Assembly (NCBI GenBank): GCA_021734025.1 | Contig: JAIPJS010000009.1 | Coordinates: 1-64,000 of the forward strand | DNA from: Candidatus Neomarinimicrobiota bacterium | GTDB taxonomy: Bacteria; Fidelibacterota; JAANXI01 | Reading direction: 5' to 3' | DNA: 64,000 nucleotides | Part shown: piece by piece, positions 44,900-54,270 of the stretch | How the letters are laid out: every line of letters begins with the position of its first letter | Position numbering within the stretch: position 1 is the stretch's first letter | Program-made: the position numbers and the translations under genes | Notes under the pieces: generated by a model | Seen by the model: the letters and a program-made list of their open reading frames with translations, nothing else | What the model was told of the DNA's origin: nothing | Databases searched by the model: none

Positions 44900-45868
44900 A
44901 TGGTACAGGTTGGTATTATCGGCGGTGCGGGCTATACCGCCGGCGAACTCCTCAGAATTCTGATACATCATCCGGACGCTGAAATTGGATTTGTCCATAG
45001 CAGCAGCCAGGGCGGTAAGCCGGTTACCGCCATCCACACCGATCTGCTGGGCGAAACGGAACTCCGATTCAGCACCGATTTCAACGAAGATGTCGACGTT
45101 ATTTTTCTTTGCATGGGACACGGCCGGTCGAAAGAATTCCTGGAAGAACACGACCTGAACCCAAACCTACGGATTATTGATCTCAGCCAGGATTACCGGG
45201 TGGACAGGCATCCCACACGGGAGTTCGTCTATGGCCTGCCGGAGGTCCACAGGGAGCAAATCCGGGAAACAAAAAGTCTTGCAAATCCTGGCTGTTTTGC
45301 GACGACAATTCAACTCGGCCTGCTTCCCCTGGCCAGCATCGGGAAAATTTCCAATGAAGTGCAGATCACCGGGATCACCGGTTCCACCGGGGCGGGACAA
45401 AAACCGCGCCCCACGACGCACTTTAGCTGGCGGTCGGAAAATGTCTCGGTCTATAAGGCGTTTACCCACCAGCACCTCCGGGAAATAAAGCACACGCTGC
45501 GATATCTGCAACCGGATTATTCGCATGATCTGAATTTTGTACCTGTCCGGGGGAATTTTACCCGGGGGATACTTGTTATCTCCCACCTGAAATCTGATCT
45601 GAGTCTAAAAGAGGCTCAGGATCTCTATCAATCTTATTACGAATCGCATCCCTTCATACACCTTTCCGATGTTAATCCGAACCTGAAGCAGGTGGTCAAC
45701 ACCAACAAAGGTATCGTCTACCTGGAAAAGCATGATGATAACCTGATGGTGCTCAGCATGATCGATAATTTGCTGAAAGGCGCCAGTGGTCAAGCCGTTC
45801 AGAACATGAATCTGATGTTCGGTCTGGATGAAACTGCCGGTCTCCGGCTCAAATCTACCGCATTCTAA
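44900..45868 (+). CDS. argC: N-acetyl-gamma-glutamyl-phosphate reductase
   Basis: 322 residues. It reduces N-acyl-glutamyl-5-phosphate to the semialdehyde with NADPH in arginine biosynthesis. It has GIIGGAGYTAGELLRILIHHP (nucleotide binding), the active-site LANPGCFATTIQLGLLPL with its catalytic Cys, GITGSTGAGQKPRPTTHFS and the VPVRGNFTRGILV strand. It starts 20 bp after the GNAT gene and ends one base before the argD ATG. The acyl specificity (acetyl or succinyl) cannot be decided from sequence by eye. Confidence 0.92.
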   Translation: MVQVGIIGGAGYTAGELLRILIHHPDAEIGFVHSSSQGGKPVTAIHTDLLGETELRFSTDFNEDVDVIFLCMGHGRSKEFLEEHDLNPNLRIIDLSQDYRVDRHPTREFVYGLPEVHREQIRETKSLANPGCFATTIQLGLLPLASIGKISNEVQITGITGSTGAGQKPRPTTHFSWRSENVSVYKAFTHQHLREIKHTLRYLQPDYSHDLNFVPVRGNFTRGILVISHLKSDLSLKEAQDLYQSYYESHPFIHLSDVNPNLKQVVNTNKGIVYLEKHDDNLMVLSMIDNLLKGASGQAVQNMNLMFGLDETAGLRLKSTAF

Positions 45869-45869
45869 G

Positions 45870-47009
45870 ATGGAACCCTTCCAGGTCTACAGTCAGTTTG
45901 ACGTCGAGCCGGTTCAGGGCGAAGGCTCCTGGTTCCGGGATGCAGACGGAACCCGGTACCTGGATTTTTACGGCGGCCACGCTGTTATCTCCATTGGTCA
46001 CAACCATCCACATCTGGTCAATCAATTGCAGGAACAGGCAGGAAAATTAGGCTATTACTCCAGTGCGGCGAAAAATTCCTTACAACATCAATTGGCAAAG
46101 AGACTCGGCGTGATATCCGGATATGAAGATTATTCCCTCTTCATGTGTAACTCCGGTGCTGAAGCCAATGAAAACGCGCTGAAGCTGGCGTCGTTTCACA
46201 ACAATCGGACGAAACTCGTTGCGTTCAAAAAAGGCTTTCACGGGCGAACGTCCGGCGCCGTCAGCATCACCGATCATGCGGACATTCAGGCGCCGGTGAA
46301 CCGGACCGGCGAGGTTGAATTTCTGCCGCTGAACGATTTTAACGCCCTGGAACAACTCTCTCCATCCAAAGATGTCTGTGCCGTCATCCTCGAAGGCATC
46401 CAGGGGATCGGCGGCGTCAATATTCCGGACTCCGCATTTCTGCAAAAACTCAAAGACTTCTGCGATCATTCCGGCGCCGTCCTCATCCTGGACGAAATTC
46501 AGTCCGGATACGGTCGTTCCGGAAAATTTTTCGCACATCAGTATGCCGGAATCAGGCCGGATCTCATCACCGTCGCCAAGGGGATGGGCAACGGCTTTCC
46601 GGTGGGTGGAGTCCTTATCAGCCCGAAGTTCGAAGCCAAAGCCGGAATGCTGGGCACGACGTTCGGAGGAAATCATTTGGCGTGCGCTGCCGGTCTCGCT
46701 GTTCTCGACGTACTCGAAGAGGAAAACGCCATCGAAAATGCCCGGACTATCGGCGCGTATCTAACGGACAATATCGCCGGCTCCCATACTGCTATCAGAG
46801 AAGTGAGAGGGCTGGGACTCATGATCGGGATCGAGTTTGATTTTGCTGCCGATCCACTCCGGGAAAAACTGCTATATGACCACCACGTTTTCACCGGGTC
46901 TTCTTCGGATAAGAACACACTTCGACTGCTCCCTCCCCTGACTGTCTCACAGGATGAAGCAGACCTTTTTCTGGAATCTCTGGCACAGGTGTTACAATCT
47001 TATGGATAG
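45870..47009 (+). CDS. argD: Acetylornithine aminotransferase (or succinylornithine homologue)
   Basis: 379 residues from ATG 45870. I prefer this start because family members begin with a short lead into YSQFDVEPVQGEGSWF; an earlier ATG at 45828 would overlap argC with no better ribosome site. Class III aminotransferase motifs: GGHAVISIGHNHP, FMCNSGAEANENALKLA, KGFHGRTSGAVS, LILDEIQSGYGRSG and the PLP-lysine in ITVAKGMGNGFPVGG. It transfers the amino group from glutamate to N-acyl-glutamate semialdehyde. The stop overlaps the argB start by 8 nt. Confidence 0.92.
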   Translation: MEPFQVYSQFDVEPVQGEGSWFRDADGTRYLDFYGGHAVISIGHNHPHLVNQLQEQAGKLGYYSSAAKNSLQHQLAKRLGVISGYEDYSLFMCNSGAEANENALKLASFHNNRTKLVAFKKGFHGRTSGAVSITDHADIQAPVNRTGEVEFLPLNDFNALEQLSPSKDVCAVILEGIQGIGGVNIPDSAFLQKLKDFCDHSGAVLILDEIQSGYGRSGKFFAHQYAGIRPDLITVAKGMGNGFPVGGVLISPKFEAKAGMLGTTFGGNHLACAAGLAVLDVLEEENAIENARTIGAYLTDNIAGSHTAIREVRGLGLMIGIEFDFAADPLREKLLYDHHVFTGSSSDKNTLRLLPPLTVSQDEADLFLESLAQVLQSYG

Positions 47010-47799
47010 AATTATTATCGCAAAGATCGGCGGCAAAGTGCTGAACGATAAGAATCTCCTCGGCGAATTCATGGAACAATTCAGCCGGGTATCCGAACGG
47101 AAAATTTTAGTGCATGGCGGCGGCAAAGTGGCCAGCGACATTGCCGAATCCATGGGTGTAGAAGTTAAAATGGTCGACGGCCGGCGGATTACAGACCGGG
47201 ACACGCTGAATGTGGTAACCATGGTCTACGCCGGTCTGCTCAACAAGCGGGTGGTGGCGCAGCTGCAGGGAATGGGTTGCAATGCCGCTGGCTTCACAGG
47301 CGCCGACGCGAACATCATTCTGTCGGAACGCCGGCCGATCAAAGACATCGATTACGGCTACGTCGGCGATGTCGTGAACGTGAATGACAAAACCCTCACG
47401 GCCCTCCTCAGCGATGGAATTACCCCGGTAATTGCACCGCTCACCCACGACGGCAAGGGTACCAACCTGAACACCAATGCCGATACCATGGCCTCGGTTG
47501 TTGCTCAGGCTATGGCGAAGCATTTTCGCTCCGAATTGATCTACTGTTTTGAGATGCCGGGAGTACTCGAATCTGTCGAAGATAATGACTCAGTCATCCG
47601 TCATCTGGATTATCAAAGGTACGAACAACTCAGGACAACGGGCGCAATCGCCAGCGGTATGATCCCCAAACTGGATACCGGTTTCGGTGCCCTCGACAAC
47701 GGCGTTTCCGATGTCAAAATCTGCCATGCGAATGCACTGGCATCTGTGATAGAAAATGATACGACAATCCGTTACACCGAACTCCAAAGACAGGTATAA
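47002..47799 (+). CDS. argB: Acetylglutamate kinase (or succinylglutamate kinase)
   Basis: 265 residues. ATG at 47002 overlaps the argD stop as ATGGATAG, so the two are coupled. It has the amino-acid kinase opening IIIAKIGGKVLND, VHGGGKVASDIAESMG, VDGRRITDRDTLNVVTMVYAG, and the substrate pocket AAGFTGADANIILSERR, then DGKGTNLNTNADTMASVVAQAM. It phosphorylates the gamma-carboxyl of N-acyl-glutamate. The Bacteroidetes succinyl pathway uses a related kinase. No argF, argG or argH is in this window, so the pathway must continue elsewhere. Confidence 0.92.
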   Translation: MDRIIIAKIGGKVLNDKNLLGEFMEQFSRVSERKILVHGGGKVASDIAESMGVEVKMVDGRRITDRDTLNVVTMVYAGLLNKRVVAQLQGMGCNAAGFTGADANIILSERRPIKDIDYGYVGDVVNVNDKTLTALLSDGITPVIAPLTHDGKGTNLNTNADTMASVVAQAMAKHFRSELIYCFEMPGVLESVEDNDSVIRHLDYQRYEQLRTTGAIASGMIPKLDTGFGALDNGVSDVKICHANALASVIENDTTIRYTELQRQV

Positions 47800-47801
47800 A
47801 A

Positions 47802-48866
47802 ATGAATATTGACGAAAGACGCGAACGGGCAGTCCGCCTGCTGCAGGATTTAATCCGAACCCAATCCTTTAGCAAAGAAGAAGCACAAACCGCGGACATC
47901 ATCGAATCGTTTCTCCAGGAACACGACATAGAAACTTCGCGGCACAAGAATAACGTTTGGGCAAAGCATCCCGATTTCGACCCTGACCGGCCAACGGTGC
48001 TGCTTAATTCACATCATGATACGGTTAAGCCGAACGACGGCTGGACCCGCGATCCGTTTGATCCGGCCATAGAAGACGGAACGCTCTACGGCCTGGGCAG
48101 CAATGATGCCGGAGGCGCTGTCGTCTCGTTACTCGCGACTTTCATTCATTTTTATTCCAGGGAAAAACTCCCCTATAATCTCCTCATCGCTATAACTGCT
48201 GAAGAAGAAATCACCGGGGATGACGGGATCATGTCCTTGTTCCCAAAACTCGGTAAAATCGATCTCGCTATCGTGGGAGAGCCGTCCGGCATGGAGATGG
48301 CAGTTGCCGAGCGGGCGGCAGTCATCCTGGATCTCGTGGCAAAAGGTACATCCGGCCACGCCGCCCGCAACGTCGGCGAAAACGCCATCGACAAGGCGGT
48401 TGAGGACATCCGGTGGTTTCAGACCTTTAAATTTCCCAGAACGTCCGAACTGCTTGGCGATATTAAAATGACTGTGACTATGATTAACGCCGGTATCGGA
48501 CACAACGTCATCCCGGATACCTGCCGGTTTACTGTGGATGTCCGCAACACCGATGCTTACACTAACGAAGAAGTCATTAGCATCATCAAGGAACAGGTGA
48601 CCAGCGAGGTGCGGCCCAGAAATACGCGACTCCAGGCTTCAAGCCTGCCGGTGGGACACCCGCTGATGCAGACCGCGGAAAATCTGGGCATAGAAATGAT
48701 AACCTCCCCGACCTCTTCGGATCAGGGGCTGATCGATGCGCCGTCGGTGAAGATCGGTCCCGGTCAGTCCCGGCGCTCGCACACCGCAGATGAGTTTATC
48801 AAACTGGACGAAATCCGGGAAGGCATCGAGGGGTATATTGCGATTTTGGATGATCTGCGGTTTTAA
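47802..48866 (+). CDS. M20 metallopeptidase-family deacylase (acetylornithine deacetylase-like)
   Basis: 354 residues, 2 bp after the argB stop. Metal motifs are seen in TVLLNSHHDTVKP, YGLGSNDAGGAVVSLL, TAEEEITGDDGIM, IVGEPSGMEMAVAERA, the dimerisation insert with GTSGHAARNVGENAI, and the closing IGPGQSRRSHTADEF. It should remove the acyl group from N-acyl-ornithine, completing a linear pathway from GNAT onward. No gene symbol is given because argE, dapE and lysK relatives are close and specificity is open. Confidence 0.85.
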   Translation: MNIDERRERAVRLLQDLIRTQSFSKEEAQTADIIESFLQEHDIETSRHKNNVWAKHPDFDPDRPTVLLNSHHDTVKPNDGWTRDPFDPAIEDGTLYGLGSNDAGGAVVSLLATFIHFYSREKLPYNLLIAITAEEEITGDDGIMSLFPKLGKIDLAIVGEPSGMEMAVAERAAVILDLVAKGTSGHAARNVGENAIDKAVEDIRWFQTFKFPRTSELLGDIKMTVTMINAGIGHNVIPDTCRFTVDVRNTDAYTNEEVISIIKEQVTSEVRPRNTRLQASSLPVGHPLMQTAENLGIEMITSPTSSDQGLIDAPSVKIGPGQSRRSHTADEFIKLDEIREGIEGYIAILDDLRF

Positions 48867-49309
48867 CTGAAAGGGGATTGGGAACTGGTCTTCCGCTTAA
48901 AGTCCGCGAAGCGGGTTGAAGCGGGAGGATAAATATGGAGTAAGGAAAAGGGAGAAAGGAAAAAATGTCTGTGATTTGTCCCAAGGGGATCCCATCCGGG
49001 ATTGACGGACAAAAATGTGATTAAGAGTGTGATTAGGATTAAGATCATGAAAAGACTCGACCAAAACACTGTAGAACACTAACACGATTTTACTCTAACA
49101 CTTGAACACCTAAACATTCTAACGCTGTCGTTACTATATCAACTTCATATATTCCAATATCATTTTGATATGAAAAGTTTTATCGCAAAACTTTCGATTG
49201 CCATAAAATCTTTGATATCATTGAGATAGAGCCGTCCTTCGATTCTTTGGCATATATATTGATTGTGTACTATGAGATATCAGAGAAACCAAATCATAGA
49301 GGAGGCGGT
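48867..49309. repeat. Gap with a polypurine tract and AACAC words
   Basis: After argE comes a polypurine run at about 48940-48966 (GGAAAAGGGAGAAAGG; the complement of runs at 40800, 54830 and 56405), then a string of AACAC words (49065-49127). An AAAGTTTT/AAAACTTT inverted repeat lies near 49172-49196. The last 50 bp precede the GAGGAGG site of the next gene. No gene is seen. Confidence 0.55.
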
Positions 49310-50176
49310 ATGAAACGGTTAGGATTTGCGATTATAATTTTTTCGCTTCTCAGTACATCTTCGTTGCTCGGGTATGAACTCCAAAAAATGATGAAAGTAC
49401 GGGTTGGCGATACTGAGCAGTTTTTTATTCACAGTGAGGCAGGTGATCTCACAGTGTCTGCCGAGGCTGGGCTAGAGGAAATCCAGGTCAAGGCCAAGGT
49501 GGTCATTTCCAAGGTAAACCGCGAGAAAGCCGAACAGATTTTCAACGATCACATAGTGCTCACCCTGGAGAAACACAGCGATCGAATTGAGCTGATCAGC
49601 AAATATGATAACTCCATTTCAGGCTCAATCTTTGGCTCGTCTGCTTATACCGACCTTGAGGTCAGGATGCCGGAATCCCTTAGCCTGAAAGTAGACGATG
49701 GATCCGGAGATATCACAATTTCCGGCCCGAAGAATGGCGTTCAGATAGATGACGGTTCCGGCGATGTGAATATATCTTCCGTCGATGGCAAGATTAAAAT
49801 TGATGATGGCTCAGGAGACATTAATGTAAAAGATGTTGTCGGTGATCTGGATATTTCAGACGGGTCCGGCGATGTAAATACAAAAGAAATTTCCGGAAAT
49901 TTGAGCGTCCGGGATGGCTCAGGAGATGTTTTAATCGCGGCAGTAAGAGGGGACGTAAACCTTTCCGACGGATCCGGAGATCTGAGAGTGCGCGAAATCC
50001 AAGGCAACGTGAACGTAGAGGACGGTTCCGGCGATGTCCGGATAACCAAGGTCGAGAAAATCGTCAATATCGTGGATGATGGTAGCGGCGATCTGCATAT
50101 CTCAGAAGTCCAGGGCACCGTAAACCTTCCGAATGATAAGAAGGAGGAAAAAGAAACGGAACGAGAAGTATTTTAA
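49310..50176 (+). CDS. Secreted DUF4097-like beta-solenoid with DGSGD repeats
   Basis: The ATG at 49310 has GAGGAGG 6 nt upstream; the frame continues further left but without a site. The 288-residue product has a signal peptide (ends near LLGYEL) and an N-terminal adhesin-like part. From about residue 128 there are eight copies of an 18-residue repeat x-DGSGD-xx-I/V-x6-G-x3-I/V (for example DDGSGDVNISSVDGKIKI). The regular period fits a beta-solenoid with Asp-rich turns that may bind calcium. The tail ends in a run of K/E. Members of DUF4097 often show this feature. Function is unknown. Confidence 0.8.
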   Translation: MKRLGFAIIIFSLLSTSSLLGYELQKMMKVRVGDTEQFFIHSEAGDLTVSAEAGLEEIQVKAKVVISKVNREKAEQIFNDHIVLTLEKHSDRIELISKYDNSISGSIFGSSAYTDLEVRMPESLSLKVDDGSGDITISGPKNGVQIDDGSGDVNISSVDGKIKIDDGSGDINVKDVVGDLDISDGSGDVNTKEISGNLSVRDGSGDVLIAAVRGDVNLSDGSGDLRVREIQGNVNVEDGSGDVRITKVEKIVNIVDDGSGDLHISEVQGTVNLPNDKKEEKETEREVF

Positions 50177-50394
50177 TCCATTTGTGAATGAATTTTCGAA
50201 GTCGGTTTATTCCTTATCAATCTTTTCAAATCTTCAAATTGAGATCCCGGCTTCACAGACGTAATTCTTTGAGCGTTTCCGTTCAAGGTTGGCGTATGGG
50301 ATGGGCAATAAGATGGAGAGATGCCCCACGTCACACTTCCGGGTCGTGTGGAGAGGAACGATAGTTCTATTTGGAAGAGGGATTATTTTAGATT

Positions 50395-51510
50395 TTACAG
50401 CTCCTCTACCTTTACAGACACATCCATTTTCCGCAAATCGTCGAAAAACCGGTCAGGTTTAACGATGTTCGCCTGGTACCAGAGTCCCGATCCGCCGATT
50501 TCACCGTCCAGATATTCCATGAGACACGCCACCACCGGCGCTGCAGTCAGGTAATAACCGTCGGCGTGTGTAATCCTCATTCTGAATTTTCGGCTCTCAC
50601 CGTTGAGTGTGCCTTCGGCATCCAGTTGGACTATCGTTCCGAATGGTGGCTTTGACGTTTTCGCAAGGCTCCAGACTAACAATCTGCCCAGCCGACGCCG
50701 GACAACCGACGGCCAGAGCTGCATTCCCAGCCACCCGAGCATCATGACGACGTTATCAACGAACCAGTGAAACCCGGCTACGTAAAAACCGGTCTCCTCC
50801 AAAGATGGATATCGGTCCGGGATCTCACGCATTTCCCCTAACGCCATTGACGCGCACTTCTTTTCACCCCAGGGTTCACCAAAATCAAACGTGCGGGAAT
50901 TTGTCCAGCCGGAATCCCACTTTCCCTGGCTGTAGACCTCCATCTGGTAATCCCGGAATGCATCGGCTAGTTCCGTTGCCGTAGATTCCGACACATGAAT
51001 TCCCCTCCAATCCTGGCGAATGACGCTTCCGATATGTGTAGTCCGGATCGCGTCAAATTTGGATGCTGCATACCGCACCATGGCCGCTGGCAGTCCCGGA
51101 TGAAATCCGCCGTCCGTGATCACACAGGTTTTCGAATCCGCAATCATCATCCGCATTGATTCCAGCGTCCCCACCTTGTGGTTTGAATATTGCGTATCCA
51201 GGTAATCGATTTTCATCCCCAGGATGGTGTCCATGATGAGCCGGGTCTGGTCGGACGTTCCGGACGCGTTAATAATGAAATCCACGTCCTCACATGCCGT
51301 GCGAAGTTCAGAAGGAACGGTTGCGTCAACCTGGTTTGCTGTTGACCGGTCACCGGAATAACGTTCATTGAGGGAATCCGCTTGGGCGATGGCGCGTTCC
51401 GAATTCCGGCCTGCGATTACAACCCGAGCGTCGGTAAATTGTAATAACAGGTCGGCAATCAGACGTCCGGTATGGCCGTACCCGCCCAGTATGAGAATGC
51501 GTCTGGACAT
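50395..51510 (-). CDS. Saccharopine-dehydrogenase-family NAD(P)-binding protein
   Basis: 371 residues from ATG 51510, chosen because GGAGG lies 6 nt upstream; an earlier in-frame start at 51540 lacks a site. The N-terminus is a Rossmann fold (RILILGGYGHTGRLIADLLL, then VVIAGRNSERAIAQAD), followed by DFIINASGTSDQT and VITDGGFHPGLPAAMVRYA. It is likely an oxidoreductase without a signal peptide, with a hydrophobic segment near residue 240. The substrate is not evident. The family includes homologues of trans-acting enoyl reductase. It stands alone and converges with the solenoid gene. Confidence 0.8.
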   Translation of the reverse strand: MSRRILILGGYGHTGRLIADLLLQFTDARVVIAGRNSERAIAQADSLNERYSGDRSTANQVDATVPSELRTACEDVDFIINASGTSDQTRLIMDTILGMKIDYLDTQYSNHKVGTLESMRMMIADSKTCVITDGGFHPGLPAAMVRYAASKFDAIRTTHIGSVIRQDWRGIHVSESTATELADAFRDYQMEVYSQGKWDSGWTNSRTFDFGEPWGEKKCASMALGEMREIPDRYPSLEETGFYVAGFHWFVDNVVMMLGWLGMQLWPSVVRRRLGRLLVWSLAKTSKPPFGTIVQLDAEGTLNGESRKFRMRITHADGYYLTAAPVVACLMEYLDGEIGGSGLWYQANIVKPDRFFDDLRKMDVSVKVEEL

Positions 51511-51785
51511 AATGCGCCTCCCACTTAAAAAGTTGTACACCGGGTAAAGTTATCTATAGGAAAGACCGTCATTTTCAGAAAGGATACTCGCATATTACAT
51601 CGTTTTCGAAGTCGGGGCAACTAAAAAGTATGAAACCAATCGTCAGTGGATTTCAGTATTGGAATTTCTCGTTGTTGGGGATACATTTTTTTAAGGGTAT
51701 CCGGATAGAGTCAGCTTTTTACTGCTGTGCAATAAATTGGGTCGTACAATGCAAAACAGAGTCATTCAATACATGTGAGGTTACG

Positions 51786-52463
51786 ATGAAACATTCAATA
51801 TGCAGCATCCTGCTCGCGATGCTTTTTGGAGGATTCCTGATGGCACAATCGTCCGAGAGCCAAAACCTTGTGGAATTACCCGCGCCGGATACGACGGGTA
51901 CGGTTACTCTGGAACAGTCACTACAACACCGGGAATCGGTCAGAGATTATTCCAAAGATGCACTTACCCTGACTCAACTCTCTCAACTGCTGTGGGCGGC
52001 CCAGGGAGTGACTCGTCCCGCCGAAGGGAAGCGCACTGCACCGTCTGCCGGTGCGCAGTATCCATTGGAAATTTACGTTGCAGTGGGGAATGTGAAGGAC
52101 ATCGCCGCTGGGGTCTATCAGTACATTCCGGATTCACATTCACTTAAATTGCATTTGAAGGCGGATACCAGAGAAGGGCTTAGTGGCGCGACAATGGGAC
52201 AATCCTGGATTGCTGGGGTCCCGGTCGTCATTTCCCTTAGTGGAGTGTATGAGCGAATTACGGACAGATACAGCAGCCGGGGTGAACTCTATACCCATAT
52301 CGAGGTCGGCGCCGTGGCGGAAAATATTTATCTGCAGGCAACGGCACAAAACCTGGGGACGGTCTTCATGGGTGCAGTGGATTATGCTACAATTCGAGAG
52401 GTCCTGGAACTGGAGGCCGAGGTTCAACCGTTCGGACTCATGCCGGTCGGACATCCGGGATAG
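51786..52463 (+). CDS. Exported SagB/ThcOx-like nitroreductase-fold oxidoreductase
   Basis: 225 residues from ATG 51786 (GAGG 6 nt upstream). A signal peptide (hydrophobic residues 6-20, ending near LMAQS) makes it periplasmic. Then come FMN-binding features: EQSLQHRESVRDYSKDALTLTQLSQLLWAAQGVTRP, the SAGAQYPLEIYVAVG core, AGVYQYIP and MGAVDYATIREVLEL near the end. SagB-type enzymes oxidise azolines in peptides, but no cyclodehydratase or precursor is nearby, so it is probably a stand-alone reductase. The stop directly abuts the convergent pheA stop. Confidence 0.85.
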   Translation: MKHSICSILLAMLFGGFLMAQSSESQNLVELPAPDTTGTVTLEQSLQHRESVRDYSKDALTLTQLSQLLWAAQGVTRPAEGKRTAPSAGAQYPLEIYVAVGNVKDIAAGVYQYIPDSHSLKLHLKADTREGLSGATMGQSWIAGVPVVISLSGVYERITDRYSSRGELYTHIEVGAVAENIYLQATAQNLGTVFMGAVDYATIREVLELEAEVQPFGLMPVGHPG

Positions 52464-53297
52464 TCAGGCTGACTGCGGCTTGCCCTTGTCTCCCATGGGA
52501 TAGCTGCCCAGGACTTTCAGATACTTGGCCTCGTCCTTTAGTTCCGTCATAGCTTTGCTGACATTGGTTTGGTCAGCTCCGCCCTCAAAGTCAGCATAAA
52601 AAACATATTCCCAGGGATTTTCCGGGATTGGGCGTGACTGGATCTTCGTGAGATTAATCTGGTTGCGGGTCAGCGTGTGGAGACAATCTTCCAGCGCGCC
52701 GGGATGGTGCTCGGTCTTAAAGGCAATGCTGGTCTTTTCCCGGCGGATGTCCTCCGGTTCGGAGGTCGCGACCACCAGAAACCGGGTCATATTGGTGTTC
52801 ATGGTCTGGATATCTTCAGCCAGAATATCCAGATTGTAAATCTCGCCTGCCAGGTGAGACGCAATGGCCGCAAAATGGTGCTCAGTGCTCTCGGCGACTA
52901 GTTTCGCCGCGCCGGCTGTGTCGTACTCCGGAACCGATTTAAAATCGTACTCTCGCAAATACGATTCACACTGCTTGAGCGCCATGGGGTGGGACAACAC
53001 CGAGGTAATATCTTCCAGGGATACCCCGGGCTTGGCCAGCAGACAGTGCCGGACGGGCGCATACACTTCCGAGATAGCCACGACCGGTTTCACCAGGAAG
53101 AAATCGTAATTTCTGGAGACGGAACCGGCGATACTGTTTTCCACCGGGATCATTGCGGCGTCCATTTCCCCGCGGATTACGGCATCGAAGACTGCTTCAA
53201 AGTCATCAAATCCGCAGGTTTCGACTTTGGTGCCATATTGCTGATAAATGGCGGCTTCACTGAACGCGCCGCGCACACCCTGAAATGCAACCTTCAT
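52464..53297 (-). CDS. pheA: Prephenate dehydratase
   Basis: 277 residues, monofunctional. It converts prephenate to phenylpyruvate in phenylalanine synthesis. The PDT domain opens with MKVAFQGVRGAFSEAAIYQQYG and has MIPVENSIAGSV, LVAESTEHHFAAIAS and the N-M-T-R-F motif near residue 169. The C-terminal ACT domain (SIAFKTEHHPGALEDCLHTL, then INLTKIQSRPIPENPWEYVF) binds Phe for feedback control. It overlaps the tyrA stop by 4 nt (ATGA), so both branches of aromatic synthesis are cotranscribed from tyrA. Confidence 0.94.
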   Translation of the reverse strand: MKVAFQGVRGAFSEAAIYQQYGTKVETCGFDDFEAVFDAVIRGEMDAAMIPVENSIAGSVSRNYDFFLVKPVVAISEVYAPVRHCLLAKPGVSLEDITSVLSHPMALKQCESYLREYDFKSVPEYDTAGAAKLVAESTEHHFAAIASHLAGEIYNLDILAEDIQTMNTNMTRFLVVATSEPEDIRREKTSIAFKTEHHPGALEDCLHTLTRNQINLTKIQSRPIPENPWEYVFYADFEGGADQTNVSKAMTELKDEAKYLKVLGSYPMGDKGKPQSA

Positions 53298-54037
53298 CGT
53301 AACTCCCGATCTATATCCTGAAGTGCCTGAAGAAACTCCGCCCGGGCCTCGGCGGCAAATCGATTGTATGTATTTAAATCGTGGAACAACTCCGAAGTAT
53401 CATTCTCCACCACATCCAGAATTTTGAGCAATCGTTTGTACCCCTCGGTATCAATTGCCACCGGATTTGCATCGTACACGCTGAGTCCCCGGCCAATAAA
53501 ATGTGTTAATACCTGTGAGCGGGCAATTTGCCGGTCGTGCTCTTCCGGAGTTACTTCAATCACCGTCAAGCCCAATTGAGTCAAATACTGTTTGATGCAG
53601 TCGTAAAGTGCACCTTCTATACGGACGCCGTACAGCACTATCTTTTGCCCGGCCAGAGTATCATTGGCGCTATCCGGCCCGAACATGGGATGGGTTGCCA
53701 GAATGCCAGTTGCCTCCGAGAGTCGCTCCTGCATTACTTTTGCCGGGTATTCCTTCACAGAGCAGACATCCAGCACCAGATTGCCGTCCACCAATGGCGC
53801 TATCTTTTTAATGGTCGCTTCGAATGAGGATATCGGAACCGAAGGTATCACGATGTCACAGTCGCAGGTTTCTTCCAGAGATGTGAGCACTCCACCGGAT
53901 TTCGCTATGGTTTCAGCATCCCTGGAACGACTCGAGATTGCGATCTCAAAATCGTTGGAAAGATACTCAACCATGAGCTGGCCGAACCGGCCAAATCCGA
54001 TAATGCCTATCCGTTGTATTTCATTGTGTACGGCCAA
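53294..54037 (-). CDS. tyrA: Prephenate dehydrogenase
   Basis: 247 residues, likely a TTG start at 54037, since the frame before it has only rare start codons and the Rossmann motif begins within ten residues (QRIGIIGFGRFGQLMVEYL). Next come VIPSVPISSFEATIKKIAPL, LDVCSVKEYPAKVM, and ATHPMFGPDSAN, the prephenate-binding HPMFGP. It oxidises prephenate to 4-hydroxyphenylpyruvate with NAD(P). No ACT or chorismate mutase domain is attached. It is first in the tyrA-pheA operon. Confidence 0.92.
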   Translation of the reverse strand: MAVHNEIQRIGIIGFGRFGQLMVEYLSNDFEIAISSRSRDAETIAKSGGVLTSLEETCDCDIVIPSVPISSFEATIKKIAPLVDGNLVLDVCSVKEYPAKVMQERLSEATGILATHPMFGPDSANDTLAGQKIVLYGVRIEGALYDCIKQYLTQLGLTVIEVTPEEHDRQIARSQVLTHFIGRGLSVYDANPVAIDTEGYKRLLKILDVVENDTSELFHDLNTYNRFAAEARAEFLQALQDIDRELR

Positions 54038-54270
54038 GGTATTGCTCGGGTTTATTGTGATTAGAAACGCCTAAAACATACAATATCGTGCGGTAGATTG
54101 AAATCCGAAAATTGAGGACCACCGGGATTAATTCACCGATGAAATCTGTGGCTGAATCCCATATCCGACCTGACTCCGGGCATACGGGATATCCCGGCTA
54201 TCAGTTGAATACCATATACGAATTGAGTAAGTTCTTCCATATCGGCAGCTGAAACGAAGGAGAAGGCTCG

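Noticed and set aside
49240-49265. TGGCATATATATTGAT as a sigma-54 promoter of the solenoid gene
   Set aside because: The -12 element reads GA instead of GC. One mismatch in the most conserved pair makes it unreliable.
51786-52466. Overlap between the SagB-like gene and pheA as a gene fusion
   Set aside because: The genes converge and the stops abut without sharing a frame, so this is only tight packing.
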